Shown here one piece after another: positions 23,746 through 32,158 of a stretch of 36,695 nt of DNA; within the stretch, counting starts at the first letter, position 1, and every line of letters begins with the position of its first letter. The stretch is from CAJQND01 sp051010055 (GTDB lineage: Bacteria; Pseudomonadota; Alphaproteobacteria; Rhizobiales; CAJQND01). The position numbers and the translations under genes are program-made. The stretch lies in the NCBI GenBank assembly GCA_051010055.1, contig JBPCVY010000206.1, positions 1 through 36,695 of the forward strand. The letters run 5' to 3'. Under the pieces are notes generated by a model. It searched no databases, was not told the origin of the DNA, and worked only from the letters and a program-made list of their open reading frames with translations.

Positions 23746-26162
23746 ACGACCAGACACCTACTGCCACCGAACGGGCGGAAAAACTTGAAGGGCTGGGCAC
23801 ATCACGCAAGCGCGTTGAAGACGCCCGCTTTACACAAGGCAAAGGCAACTATGTGGACGATATCCAATTGCCGGGCATGCTTTTCGGTGATTTCGTGCGC
23901 TCTCAGTACGGCCATGCCCGCATTAAATCCATAAACATCGAAGCAGCACTTGCTGTTCCCGGCGTCGCTGCCGTTTTGACCGCTGAAGACTTAAAACCTC
24001 TCAACCTTCACTACATGCCGACACTTGCCGGCGATTTACAAGCGGTTCTGGCAGATGAAAAGGTATTGTTTCAGGGCCAGGAAGTGGCCTTCGTCGTCGC
24101 AACTGACCGCTATGCGGCTGCAGATGCGGTGGAGCTGGTGGAAGTGGAATATGAAGAGCTGCCCGCCCTTGTGGACGCTTTCAAGGCGATGGACAAGGAT
24201 GCGCCGGTTTTGCGCGAAGATATCGCTGACAAGACAGAGGGCGCTCACGGGCCGCGCAAACATCACAACCACATTTTCACCTGGGATGCGGGCGATGAAA
24301 AAGCCGCAGATGACGCGTTCGCCAAGGCTGACGTGGTGGCAAAGGAACATATCACCTATCAACGCGTTCACCCTTGCCCGCTAGAGACGTGCGGCTGTGT
24401 TGCCTCAATGGACAAGATAAACGGCAAGCTCACAATCTGGGGCACATTCCAGGCTCCACATGCGGTGCGCACGGTGGCATCGCTCATCACCAACATCCCG
24501 GAGCATAACATCCGGATTATCTCACCCGATATTGGCGGCGGTTTCGGCAACAAGGTGGGCGTTTATCCCGGTTATATCTGCGCTGCGGTGGCGTCCATTG
24601 TTACCGGTGTGCCGATTAAGTGGATTGAGGACAGGATGGAGAATCTCTCCGCTACGGCCTTTGCCCGCGACTATCACATGACCGGTGAAATCGCGGCCAC
24701 TAAAGATGGCATCATTACCGGACTTAAATGCCATGTGCTGGCTGATCATGGGGCGTTTGATGCCTGTGCCGATCCCACCAAGTATCCGGCAGGCTTTTTC
24801 AACATCTGCACCGGCTCCTATGATATTCCTGCAGCTCATGTGAGTGTTGATGGCGTTTACACCAACAAGGCGCCGGGTGGTGTTGCCTACCGCTGCTCGT
24901 TCCGGGTAACCGAAGCGTCTTACTTTATTGAGCGCATGATCGACGTTCTGGCGCGCAAGCTGGATATGGACCCGGCAGGGCTTCGCATAAAGAACTTCAT
25001 CAAAAAGGAGCAGTTCCCCTACACCTCAGCGCTTGGCTGGGAGTATGACAGCGGCGACTATCAAACCGCCATGGACAAGGCGCTGCACACTGTCGACTAC
25101 AAGGCATTGCGTGCAGAGCAGGCGGAAAACCACGAGGCGTTCAAGGCCGGAAAAACCCGCTCCCTGATGGGCATCGGCGTTGCCTTCTTTACGGAAATTG
25201 TAGGCGCCGGCCCAGTCAAGAATTGCGACATTCTGGGGCTTGGCATGTTCGATTCCTGTGAAATCCGCATTCACCCCACAGGCAGCGCCATCGCCAGGCT
25301 CGGCACCATAAGCCAGGGCCAGGGCCATGCCACGACATTTGCGCAAATTCTGGCTTCGGAAATCGGCATTCCGGCGGAGAACATTACCGTTGAAGAAGGT
25401 GATACCGATACGGCCCCGTATGGGCTTGGTACCTATGGTTCGCGGTCAACACCGGTGGCGGGAGCCGCCACGGCCATGGCCGGGCGCAAGATACGCGCCA
25501 AGGCGCAGATGATAGCGGCTTACCTTCTGGAAGTTCATGACGATGACCTTGAGTGGGACGTGGACCGCTTTGTTGTTAAGGGCGCGCCGGAAAAAACTAA
25601 AACCATGGCCGAGATTGCCTTTGCTTCATACAATCAGGCCATTCCCGGCATTGAGCCGGGCCTTGAGGCGGTGAGCTACTATGATCCGCCAAACATGACC
25701 TATCCGTTTGGCGCCTATGTTTGTGTTGTCGATGTGGATGTGGACACTGGCGTCACGGACGTCAGGCGTTTCTACGCATTGGACGATTGCGGAACCCGCA
25801 TCAATCCGATGATTATCGAAGGCCAGGTGCATGGCGGGCTCACCGAGGCGCTTGCCATCGCCATGGGCCAGGAAATTACCTATGATGAAAACGGCAATGT
25901 CATGGGTGCGAGCCTGATGGACTTTTTCTTGCCGACAGCGGTTGAAACGCCCAATTGGGAAACGGACTTTACGGTAACCCCGTCACCGCATCACCCGATC
26001 GGTGCAAAGGGCGTTGGAGAATCGCCCAATGTTGGCGGGGTGTCCGCGTTCTCAAACGCTGTCAATGATGCGTTTGCCCATCTCGGCCTCGTCCATACGC
26101 AAATGCCGCACGATCATTGGCGCGTATGGAAGACGGCGGAAAAACTCGGCATCACCGGGTAA
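23742..26162 (+). CDS. coxL: Form I carbon monoxide dehydrogenase large subunit CoxL (Mo-Cu)
   Basis: CoxL oxidises CO to CO2 at a molybdopterin-cytosine-dinucleotide centre bridged by sulfur to a copper bound to a cysteine. The 806-residue product contains AYRCSFR with Cys385, the form I signature that separates true CO dehydrogenases from form II (AYRGAGR) relatives. It also has Glu760 in GVGES, the conserved base near Mo. Both sit exactly 3 residues before their Oligotropha counterparts (Cys388, Glu763). Other family stretches include FQAPHAVR, GGGFGNKVGVYPGY and GDTDTAPYGLGTYGSRSTPVAGAA. I chose ATG 23742, overlapping the coxS stop with AAAGGAGG upstream; the frame is open further 5' but those codons lie within coxS. 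No damage seen. Confidence 0.98.
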   Translation: MNDQTPTATERAEKLEGLGTSRKRVEDARFTQGKGNYVDDIQLPGMLFGDFVRSQYGHARIKSINIEAALAVPGVAAVLTAEDLKPLNLHYMPTLAGDLQAVLADEKVLFQGQEVAFVVATDRYAAADAVELVEVEYEELPALVDAFKAMDKDAPVLREDIADKTEGAHGPRKHHNHIFTWDAGDEKAADDAFAKADVVAKEHITYQRVHPCPLETCGCVASMDKINGKLTIWGTFQAPHAVRTVASLITNIPEHNIRIISPDIGGGFGNKVGVYPGYICAAVASIVTGVPIKWIEDRMENLSATAFARDYHMTGEIAATKDGIITGLKCHVLADHGAFDACADPTKYPAGFFNICTGSYDIPAAHVSVDGVYTNKAPGGVAYRCSFRVTEASYFIERMIDVLARKLDMDPAGLRIKNFIKKEQFPYTSALGWEYDSGDYQTAMDKALHTVDYKALRAEQAENHEAFKAGKTRSLMGIGVAFFTEIVGAGPVKNCDILGLGMFDSCEIRIHPTGSAIARLGTISQGQGHATTFAQILASEIGIPAENITVEEGDTDTAPYGLGTYGSRSTPVAGAATAMAGRKIRAKAQMIAAYLLEVHDDDLEWDVDRFVVKGAPEKTKTMAEIAFASYNQAIPGIEPGLEAVSYYDPPNMTYPFGAYVCVVDVDVDTGVTDVRRFYALDDCGTRINPMIIEGQVHGGLTEALAIAMGQEITYDENGNVMGASLMDFFLPTAVETPNWETDFTVTPSPHHPIGAKGVGESPNVGGVSAFSNAVNDAFAHLGLVHTQMPHDHWRVWKTAEKLGITG

Positions 26163-26174
26163 TCTGTGAGCAAT

Positions 26175-26214
26175 CGTCCGGTCTTGGGATTGGCAATTCG
26201 CCTGAGGCCGGACG
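26175..26214. repeat. Inverted repeat in the coxL-coxD gap
   Basis: Perfect 7-base arms CGTCCGG (26175-26181) and CCGGACG (26208-26214) flank a 26-base loop that contains a smaller GGC/GCC hairpin. It lies between the structural genes and the maturation genes and ends immediately before the coxD ribosome site. It has no U-tract, so it is not a standard terminator; it could be an mRNA-stability or partial-termination element. Confidence 0.4.
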
Positions 26215-26226
26215 TTGGGAAATATG

Positions 26227-27102
26227 ATGAAGCTAGAAGAACTCAAATCGCGGCTCGCCGATGCCGGGTATGTGGCCGACGATGTTCTGGCAACGGCGCT
26301 GGAGCTTGCCCTTGCCCTTGGCCGCCCGCTTCTTCTGGAAGGTCCTGCCGGTGTTGGTAAAACAGAAATTGCCAAATCCCTTGCCACCGCGCTTGGCACC
26401 AAGCTCATCCGCCTGCAATGTTATGAAGGCCTTGATGCCTCATCGGCAATTTATGAGTGGAACTATCAACGCCAGCTTTTGGCGATAAAGGCCCATGAGC
26501 ATTCCGGGCTTTCGGCAGATGCGGTTGAAGATCATATCTTCTCGGAAAGCTATCTCTTGAAGCGCCCGCTTCTGGAGGCAATCAGCCAGGAAAATCCGCC
26601 CGTTCTGCTTATTGATGAAATCGACAGGGCCGATATGGAGTTTGAGGCATTCCTGCTGGAAATCCTGTCGGACTATCAGATCACCATCCCGGAAACGGGC
26701 ACGGTGGCGGCAACATCCATACCCCATGTGATCTTGACGTCGAACGCCACCCGCGAGTTGTCAGATGCCCTGCGCCGGCGTTGTCTTTATTCCTATGTCG
26801 AGTTTCCCGATCTAGAAAAGGAACTGGCTATTCTCAAGGCCCATCAGCCGGAACTGGATGATGAAGTTTCCCGGCAAATCGTCCGTTTTGTGCAGGAACT
26901 GCGCAAGGAAGATTTGGAGAAAGTTCCCGGGATTGCCGAAACCCTGGACTGGGCGGCAGCGCTTTCAGGGCTTGATATCAAATCCCTTGATGGAGACGTC
27001 GGGCGCATTCAGGCAAGCCTTATCTGCCTCCTTAAAACGGAAGTCGATCTCAGATCTGTTACCCGCGAGGTTACCTCACGGCTGGCTGGGAGAGCTGCCT
27101 GA
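26227..27102 (+). CDS. coxD: AAA+ (MoxR-type) ATPase CoxD, CO dehydrogenase maturation
   Basis: CoxD is the AAA+ ATPase required to build the sulfur- and copper-containing active site on CoxL. The 291-residue product has Walker A GPAGVGKT at 39-46, Walker B LLIDEID at about 127-133, and a sensor 1 Asn in ILTSNATRELSDALRRRCLY, the MoxR-type signature with arginine finger. There are two adjacent ATGs; GGGA lies 6 bases before 26227 but only 3 before 26224, so I favour the second. Its TGA overlaps the coxE ATG (TGATG). ATPase plus VWA partner (CoxE) is the normal MoxR-VWA chaperone pair. Confidence 0.95.
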   Translation: MKLEELKSRLADAGYVADDVLATALELALALGRPLLLEGPAGVGKTEIAKSLATALGTKLIRLQCYEGLDASSAIYEWNYQRQLLAIKAHEHSGLSADAVEDHIFSESYLLKRPLLEAISQENPPVLLIDEIDRADMEFEAFLLEILSDYQITIPETGTVAATSIPHVILTSNATRELSDALRRRCLYSYVEFPDLEKELAILKAHQPELDDEVSRQIVRFVQELRKEDLEKVPGIAETLDWAAALSGLDIKSLDGDVGRIQASLICLLKTEVDLRSVTREVTSRLAGRAA

Positions 27103-28274
27103 TGAACATAGCCGCTAACCCCGTTGCCCGGCGCATGTCCGGATTTGTGGACCATCTTAGGCTCAACGGATTTCACCTTGGCCCGCGTGAAACCGAATGC
27201 GCCCTCCAGGTTGCGGGCCGGGTTGGTATAGACGCTCCGGCTCGCTCCCAGGCCGGGTTGAAGGCGGCGCTGTGCGGGCGTCATGAAGAGTGGGAGATGT
27301 TCGACAAGCTGTTCGAGGCATATTGGTACGGGCGCGGCAAGTCCCGCGACAGCGTTCAGCAATCCCCGCGAAAGGATGCCCACCAGTCCGTTAATCTCGG
27401 CATGTGGGCAGAACGGTTTTTGGAGGATGGCGATGCGCGCGTGGAATCGGCAGGCCCCAGCGATGGAGATGCATCCGCGCCGGAAATTGACAGCGAAAGC
27501 CGGCTTGTGGCTTCAAGCGCCAACACTTTGATGAACACCGATTTGCGCTCGATAATTGACCCGGTACAAATGGCTGAAGCTGAAGTGATTGCGTTCCGTC
27601 TGGCCCGCGCCATACGCTTCAACCTGAGCCGTCGTCATAAGGCGGTAACCACGGGAACAAAAATCGATTTACGCCGGACGATCCGCAAGAATTTGTCACA
27701 CGGGGGCGAGCCCATCGACCTTTCCTACCGGCAAAAGCCGCCACGGCCGGTGCGCCTGGTGGTGCTGCTTGATGTGTCGGGCTCCATGAAGGACTATTCG
27801 CGGGTATTTTTGCATTTCGTCAAAGGCCTGGTTGGAACGTGGATGGAAGCTGAAGCGTTCGTGTTTCACACACGGCTCATCAAAGTGTCGGACGCCATGC
27901 GCGACCGCGACGCCATGCGGGCCATGACGCGGCTTTCCCTAATGGCCGATGGTTTTGGTGGTGGCACCAAAATCGGCGAAAGCCTGGCGGCGTTCAATAA
28001 CCGCCATGCGAAATCCGCGCTTAATTCCAGGTCCGTGGTGGTTATCATGAGTGATGGTTATGACACCGGAAAACCGGGGTTGGCGACCCGCGAACTGGCC
28101 CGGTTCCGCAAACGGGCCCGGCGCATCATATGGCTCAATCCCCTTGCAGGTTGGGCATCCTATGAGCCGGTGGCCAATGCTATGTCCGCGGCGATGCCCC
28201 ATATTGATTGCTTCGCTGCCGCCAACACGCTTTCCAGCCTCGCTGCGCTGGAAAACCAACTGTCTAAACTGTGA
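27102..28274 (+). CDS. coxE: VWA-domain protein CoxE, CO dehydrogenase maturation
   Basis: CoxE is a von Willebrand factor A protein that partners CoxD in copper insertion into the CO dehydrogenase centre. The 390-residue product has a long charged N-terminal half and a C-terminal VWA domain from about residue 215. The MIDAS metal-site elements are DVSGS (224-228), Thr289 in GGTKIGESL, and Asp318 in MSDGYDTG, all intact. The start ATG shares a base with the coxD stop, with GGGAGAG upstream. It precedes coxF by 9 bp. The order D-E-F-G matches the Oligotropha cox cluster. Confidence 0.95.
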   Translation: MNIAANPVARRMSGFVDHLRLNGFHLGPRETECALQVAGRVGIDAPARSQAGLKAALCGRHEEWEMFDKLFEAYWYGRGKSRDSVQQSPRKDAHQSVNLGMWAERFLEDGDARVESAGPSDGDASAPEIDSESRLVASSANTLMNTDLRSIIDPVQMAEAEVIAFRLARAIRFNLSRRHKAVTTGTKIDLRRTIRKNLSHGGEPIDLSYRQKPPRPVRLVVLLDVSGSMKDYSRVFLHFVKGLVGTWMEAEAFVFHTRLIKVSDAMRDRDAMRAMTRLSLMADGFGGGTKIGESLAAFNNRHAKSALNSRSVVVIMSDGYDTGKPGLATRELARFRKRARRIIWLNPLAGWASYEPVANAMSAAMPHIDCFAAANTLSSLAALENQLSKL

Positions 28275-28283
28275 GGTGCGCAC

Positions 28284-29150
28284 ATGAACATTACCTCATC
28301 TGAAACACTCGACCGCATCAACGAAATGCGCGCCCGTGGCGAAGAGTTTTGTGTTGTCACCGTCGTGCGCACTGAAAACGCAACCTCGGCCAAGGCCGGG
28401 GCCAAGGCGCTGGTAACATCTGATGGTGAAATTCACGGGTTCATTGGCGGCGGCTGTGTGAAAGGCGCGGTCAAGCAGGCAGCAGCAAGCGCCCTTGCCA
28501 GCGGCGCCTCGCGCCTCATCCGGGTAAAACCAAAAGAAGATGTGGTTGAACAGATGGACGTGGACGGGGTGGAACTGCACAAAAGTTCATGCCCCAGTGG
28601 CGGCACCATTGAGCTATTTATCGAACCACTTCTGCTGGCCCCAAGATGCATAGTTTTTGGCGCATCCCCGGTTGCCGCATCGCTTATTGCCCTTGCTGGG
28701 GCCATGGGGTACCGCACGGTGCTTGCTGCCCTTGAAGATGACCACCAGCGGGTTGAAGGTGCGGACATGTACATTTCCGGTTTCGACTTGTCGGAGATAA
28801 ACCCGGTTGCTCCAGATTCAGTTGTGGTTGCAACCCAGGGAAAGCGCGACCGGGAAGCAGTTCAGGCCGCCATTGGCACACCGGCCCACTATGTCTCCAT
28901 GGTGGGCAGTTCAAAAAAGGCGGCCAAACTCAAGACGGAAATCGCAAAAAAGGGCGTTTCGTCCCGGGAACTTGACCGGCTGAAATGTCCTGCAGGCATG
29001 AATATTGGCGCCATTGAGCCGGAAGAAATTGCCCTTTCGATCATGGGCGAGATTGTTTCTGCCCGGCGCGTCCGGGCCCGCCAGGAAGGTGCGGAAGGCG
29101 ACGATGAAGGCCTTGATGCACCAAGCACAAACAACAGAGGACGAACATGA
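28284..29150 (+). CDS. coxF: XdhC/CoxI-family protein CoxF
   Basis: CoxF belongs to the XdhC/CoxI family, which handles molybdenum cofactor during maturation of xanthine-dehydrogenase-like enzymes. The 288-residue protein has an N-terminal XdhC/CoxI domain with GGGCVKGAVKQAA (about 51-63). Its C-terminal Rossmann-like XdhC_C domain starts at VFGASPVAASLIALAGAMGY (about 115) and carries YVSMVGSSKKAA and LKCPAGMNIGAIEPEEIALSIMGEIV. GAGGTG precedes the ATG. Its stop overlaps the coxG start by four bases. coxF and coxI encode homologous proteins; I use coxF because of gene order. Confidence 0.92.
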   Translation: MNITSSETLDRINEMRARGEEFCVVTVVRTENATSAKAGAKALVTSDGEIHGFIGGGCVKGAVKQAAASALASGASRLIRVKPKEDVVEQMDVDGVELHKSSCPSGGTIELFIEPLLLAPRCIVFGASPVAASLIALAGAMGYRTVLAALEDDHQRVEGADMYISGFDLSEINPVAPDSVVVATQGKRDREAVQAAIGTPAHYVSMVGSSKKAAKLKTEIAKKGVSSRELDRLKCPAGMNIGAIEPEEIALSIMGEIVSARRVRARQEGAEGDDEGLDAPSTNNRGRT

Positions 29151-29665
29151 AACTTTCCGGTCAGCAGAAAATCGATGCCCCGCGCGATTTTGTTTATGCA
29201 GCGCTCAACGACCCGGATGTGCTCAAGGCCAGCATTCCCGGATGCAAAAGCCTCACCAAAACATCTGACGATGGCTTTGAAGCAGAAGTGGGTCTCAAAA
29301 TCGGTCCGGTAAAGGCAACCTTCAAGGGTGCAGTTACCCTGTCGAACCTCAACCCGCCCGAAAGCTACACAATTACCGGAGAGGGCAAGGGTGGCGCAGC
29401 GGGCCATGCCAAGGGCGGCGCCGATGTGCTTTTGAAGGAAGATGGTGAAGGCACCATCTTGGAGTATGACGTCAACGCCCAGGTTGGTGGCAAGATTGCC
29501 CAACTGGGTTCGCGGCTGATTGATTCAACCGCAAAGAAACTCTCCAGCCAGTTCTTCACCAAGTTCGGCAAGATTGTCGAAGCCGCGCAAAACCCAGACG
29601 AAGATGAGGACGGAGAAGATGCCGGCATGTGGGCGAAACTGAAGCGCAAAGTCGGCGCGGGGTAG
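29147..29665 (+). CDS. coxG: SRPBCC-fold protein CoxG
   Basis: CoxG recruits CO dehydrogenase to the cytoplasmic membrane, probably by binding quinone in its START-like pocket. The 172-residue protein has the SRPBCC/CoxG core in residues 1-145 (MKLSGQQKIDAPRDFVYAALNDPDVLKASIPGC, broken here as MKLSGQQKIDAP and VLKASIPGC). A typical LGSRLIDSTAKKLSSQFF helix closes the fold, followed by an acidic linker (EDEDGEDAG) and short basic tail (WAKLKRKVGAG). The tail is short compared with some CoxG proteins. GAGGA precedes the ATG, which overlaps coxF. It is the last recognisable cox gene; coxB, coxH, coxI and coxK are not in the window. Confidence 0.94.
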   Translation: MKLSGQQKIDAPRDFVYAALNDPDVLKASIPGCKSLTKTSDDGFEAEVGLKIGPVKATFKGAVTLSNLNPPESYTITGEGKGGAAGHAKGGADVLLKEDGEGTILEYDVNAQVGGKIAQLGSRLIDSTAKKLSSQFFTKFGKIVEAAQNPDEDEDGEDAGMWAKLKRKVGAG

Positions 29666-29685
29666 GGAACCGAAGAGGGAGGTGG

Positions 29686-30507
29686 ATGGTGACAGAAAAG
29701 AACAAGTTCCACCTCTCAACGTCCGCCGCGCGGGGCTATGAAAGCCACTCCGTGCCGGCAATATTTGCGCCACTGGCACAAGCAACCTTCGATAAAGTTG
29801 AACTGCCTGAGAACGCCCAGGTGCTCGATATAGCATGCGGCACGGGCATTATTTCACGCCTTTTGGCAGACCAGCTCAAGGGAACTGGCCGCCTGGTGGG
29901 CTCCGACCTCAACCCGGCCATGCTGGAAGTTGCCAAGGAGCTCATGCCCGCGTCAGACCATGCGGTAGAGTGGATTGAGGCTGATGCTGGCAATCTGCCG
30001 TTCGACGCAGACGAGTTCGATGCGCTTTTTTGCCAGCAGGGGCTGCAGTTCTTTCCGGACAAACTGGCGACGCTCCGGGAGTTCCACCGCGTCCTGAAAC
30101 CCGGCGGGCATCTCTATATAAGCTGCTGGAGCGCTGTGCCCGCATTGCTGAAAGAAATTGCCAGATGCCTGACCGAACGCGTGAACGAAGATGCCGCTAG
30201 AAAGGCGCTGGCGCCGTTTCAATTCCGCGATGATGAACTCATTAACTCGCTTCTCTGTGAGGCCGGTTTTGATCACGTGGAAAAGTCAGTTTTGCACCTT
30301 AGCCGCCGTTTGCATCCGGGCTGGGAATCGATCCGCGTTCAAATCCTTTCTTCCCCATATGAAAAAGAACTACGGGCTAAGGGTGATGATATGGCCGATG
30401 CCATAGCCACAGATGTGGAAGAAGCCCTGACGAAATACCGTGATGGTGAAGATTTGGTTTTGCCGCAGGAAAGTTTTCTGTTTCAGGCAACAAAAGCACC
30501 GGCGTAA
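29686..30507 (+). CDS. Class I SAM-dependent methyltransferase (UbiE/small-molecule type)
   Basis: This 273-residue methyltransferase has a clear SAM site: motif I VLDIACGTGIISRLLA (about 46-61), acidic Asp in LVGSDLNPAML, WIEADAGNLPFDADEFDALFC as motifs II-III, and LKPGGHLYISCW as post motif. The pattern is that of UbiE/COQ5-like or other small-molecule methyltransferases; the substrate is not evident. ATG 29686 and GTG 29689 are both usable: GGAGG at 29678-29682 lies 3 bases from the first and 6 from the second. It begins 20 bp after coxG, so co-transcription with the cox operon is likely. It is not a standard cox gene and its link to CO oxidation is unproven. It converges with the cyclase-hydrolase gene. 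Confidence 0.88.
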   Translation: MVTEKNKFHLSTSAARGYESHSVPAIFAPLAQATFDKVELPENAQVLDIACGTGIISRLLADQLKGTGRLVGSDLNPAMLEVAKELMPASDHAVEWIEADAGNLPFDADEFDALFCQQGLQFFPDKLATLREFHRVLKPGGHLYISCWSAVPALLKEIARCLTERVNEDAARKALAPFQFRDDELINSLLCEAGFDHVEKSVLHLSRRLHPGWESIRVQILSSPYEKELRAKGDDMADAIATDVEEALTKYRDGEDLVLPQESFLFQATKAPA

Positions 30508-30520
30508 TCCGAAATGCGGC

Positions 30521-31912
30521 TTAGCCATGTTTCTCAAGGAAGCGGACGACAATTTCAAAAAAAGCATCGAATGCGGGCGTGCCCGGCAAAAGAAGGTGAT
30601 CATTTCCTTCCAGTGTCACAAATTCTGCTCCTGGAATGCGCGCGGCCAGGAAGCGGCCCTCTGAAAGAGGTACCATCCGGTCACCTTCGCAATGGAGCAC
30701 CAATGTGGGCACATCCACTTTGCCGGCCAGCTCTGTTACATCTACCAGGCCGTTCATTTCCCAAATGCGCACGGCATTTTCCGGCAGGCATGAAACCCGT
30801 TGCAGTTCGTCGAAACTTTCAGCCTGTTCTGGTGTTGCGTCGGGCACCAGGTTTGACGTGAAAAAGTTCCGGAACGCCGAATTGGGCGAGCCCCAACCCT
30901 GTTTAATCATAGTTGTGGCCGCATGGTACAATTGCTCTTCGTCAGTTGAATTGCGCATCAGCCGGCCACGCAAGTAACCCCCCAGGAGTATCAGGCATTT
31001 TACCCTGTCGGGATTTTCGACCGCATAGCGGACAGAAAACCCACAGCCTTGCGAAAGGCCGAAAAGGGCAAATTTCTCAAGCTTTGCCGCACTGGCCACC
31101 GCTTCCATATCGGTGACCATTGTATCAATTGAAAGGTCCTCAACGTCCCAATCGGAAAGCCCGTTACCACGCTGATCGAACCGGATCAGTTCGCAGTGGC
31201 GCGCGAACTCGGTCAAGAACGGGCCCCAAACCGGATCACGCCATTCATATTCAGTATGGTTGAGCCAGTTAGGCGCCTTGAAAACGGGATCGCCTGTTCC
31301 AGCCGTCGCGAAGGCCAGCTGAACGCCATCAGGTGCAAAACAAAACTGTATACGCTGTTTGACGTCCGGTTCGGGCTCGGCTGGCCCTCCCGCTTTTGCA
31401 TCGGGCGTCCACTGCCACACCCTTATTGTGCGCGAGATGTTCTTGACCCTTTGGGTGCCCAGATCGCCAAACGATGAGGCGATCGGGTTCTGCACCATTT
31501 CATGGACTGAATCCGAAATGCAAACACCTCCAGGCTCAGCCATCGCTTCAAGGCGCGCGGCAACATTGACGCCATCTCCGAAAATGTCGCCATCATCAAA
31601 AACTACATCACCCACATTGATGCCAACCCGGTACTGAATGCGCTCTTCGGCCGGGCGTCCGGCCTCCCGCTCAACCATGCCATTTTGAATTTCAAGGGCA
31701 CACTTCACAGCATCGCGCGCGCTGGCAAATTCGACGAGAACGCCGTCTCCGGTGGATTTTATGAGGTTGCCGTGGTTGCGCTCGACCTCAGGGTCGATAA
31801 GCTCGCTGCGGTGGGTTTTCTGCCGCGCAATGATTGCGTCCTCATCCAATTCCATGAGACGGCTGAAGCCATACATGTCGGCTGCGAGAATAGCGGCAAG
31901 ACGGCGTTCCAT
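30521..31912 (-). CDS. Class III adenylate/guanylate cyclase fused to an alpha/beta hydrolase
   Basis: This 463-residue two-domain protein begins with a class III cyclase catalytic domain (about 1-170): metal ligands Asp12 (LAADMYGFS) and Asp56 (KSTGDGVLVEF), and the transition-state pair Asn116/Arg120 in GVNVAARLEA, all present. A Pro/Glu linker leads to an alpha/beta hydrolase (about 185-463) with nucleophile Ser287 in GLSQG, Asp411 and His439 as a complete triad. Both halves therefore look active. The frame is open to 32011, but ATG 31910-31912 is preferred: it gives the usual MERRLAAILAAD start and has GGAAGGGA about 9 bases upstream. How hydrolase chemistry connects with cyclic nucleotide output is unknown. 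Confidence 0.9.
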   Translation of the reverse strand: MERRLAAILAADMYGFSRLMELDEDAIIARQKTHRSELIDPEVERNHGNLIKSTGDGVLVEFASARDAVKCALEIQNGMVEREAGRPAEERIQYRVGINVGDVVFDDGDIFGDGVNVAARLEAMAEPGGVCISDSVHEMVQNPIASSFGDLGTQRVKNISRTIRVWQWTPDAKAGGPAEPEPDVKQRIQFCFAPDGVQLAFATAGTGDPVFKAPNWLNHTEYEWRDPVWGPFLTEFARHCELIRFDQRGNGLSDWDVEDLSIDTMVTDMEAVASAAKLEKFALFGLSQGCGFSVRYAVENPDRVKCLILLGGYLRGRLMRNSTDEEQLYHAATTMIKQGWGSPNSAFRNFFTSNLVPDATPEQAESFDELQRVSCLPENAVRIWEMNGLVDVTELAGKVDVPTLVLHCEGDRMVPLSEGRFLAARIPGAEFVTLEGNDHLLLPGTPAFDAFFEIVVRFLEKHG

Positions 31913-32158
31913 GGCGTTTTCCCTTCCGGCGGGTTCAGTTGCGCTTAGGTGCCAGTTTAATTCTGCCCTAATGCAGTCTGCAGTCAAATTTTCCGTTCCG
32001 GCCATCGTCATCCCGCATGGCGAAAAGAAATAAAGTACCGCCTTGTTGAGACTATAAGATAATCAGCTTACTGCACAATTTGCGGCATCCCATTTGCCTG
32101 CAAACCAACCGCAAAAAAAGATCGAAAGCACGATCAAATTCAACTGGGAGGAATTGAG

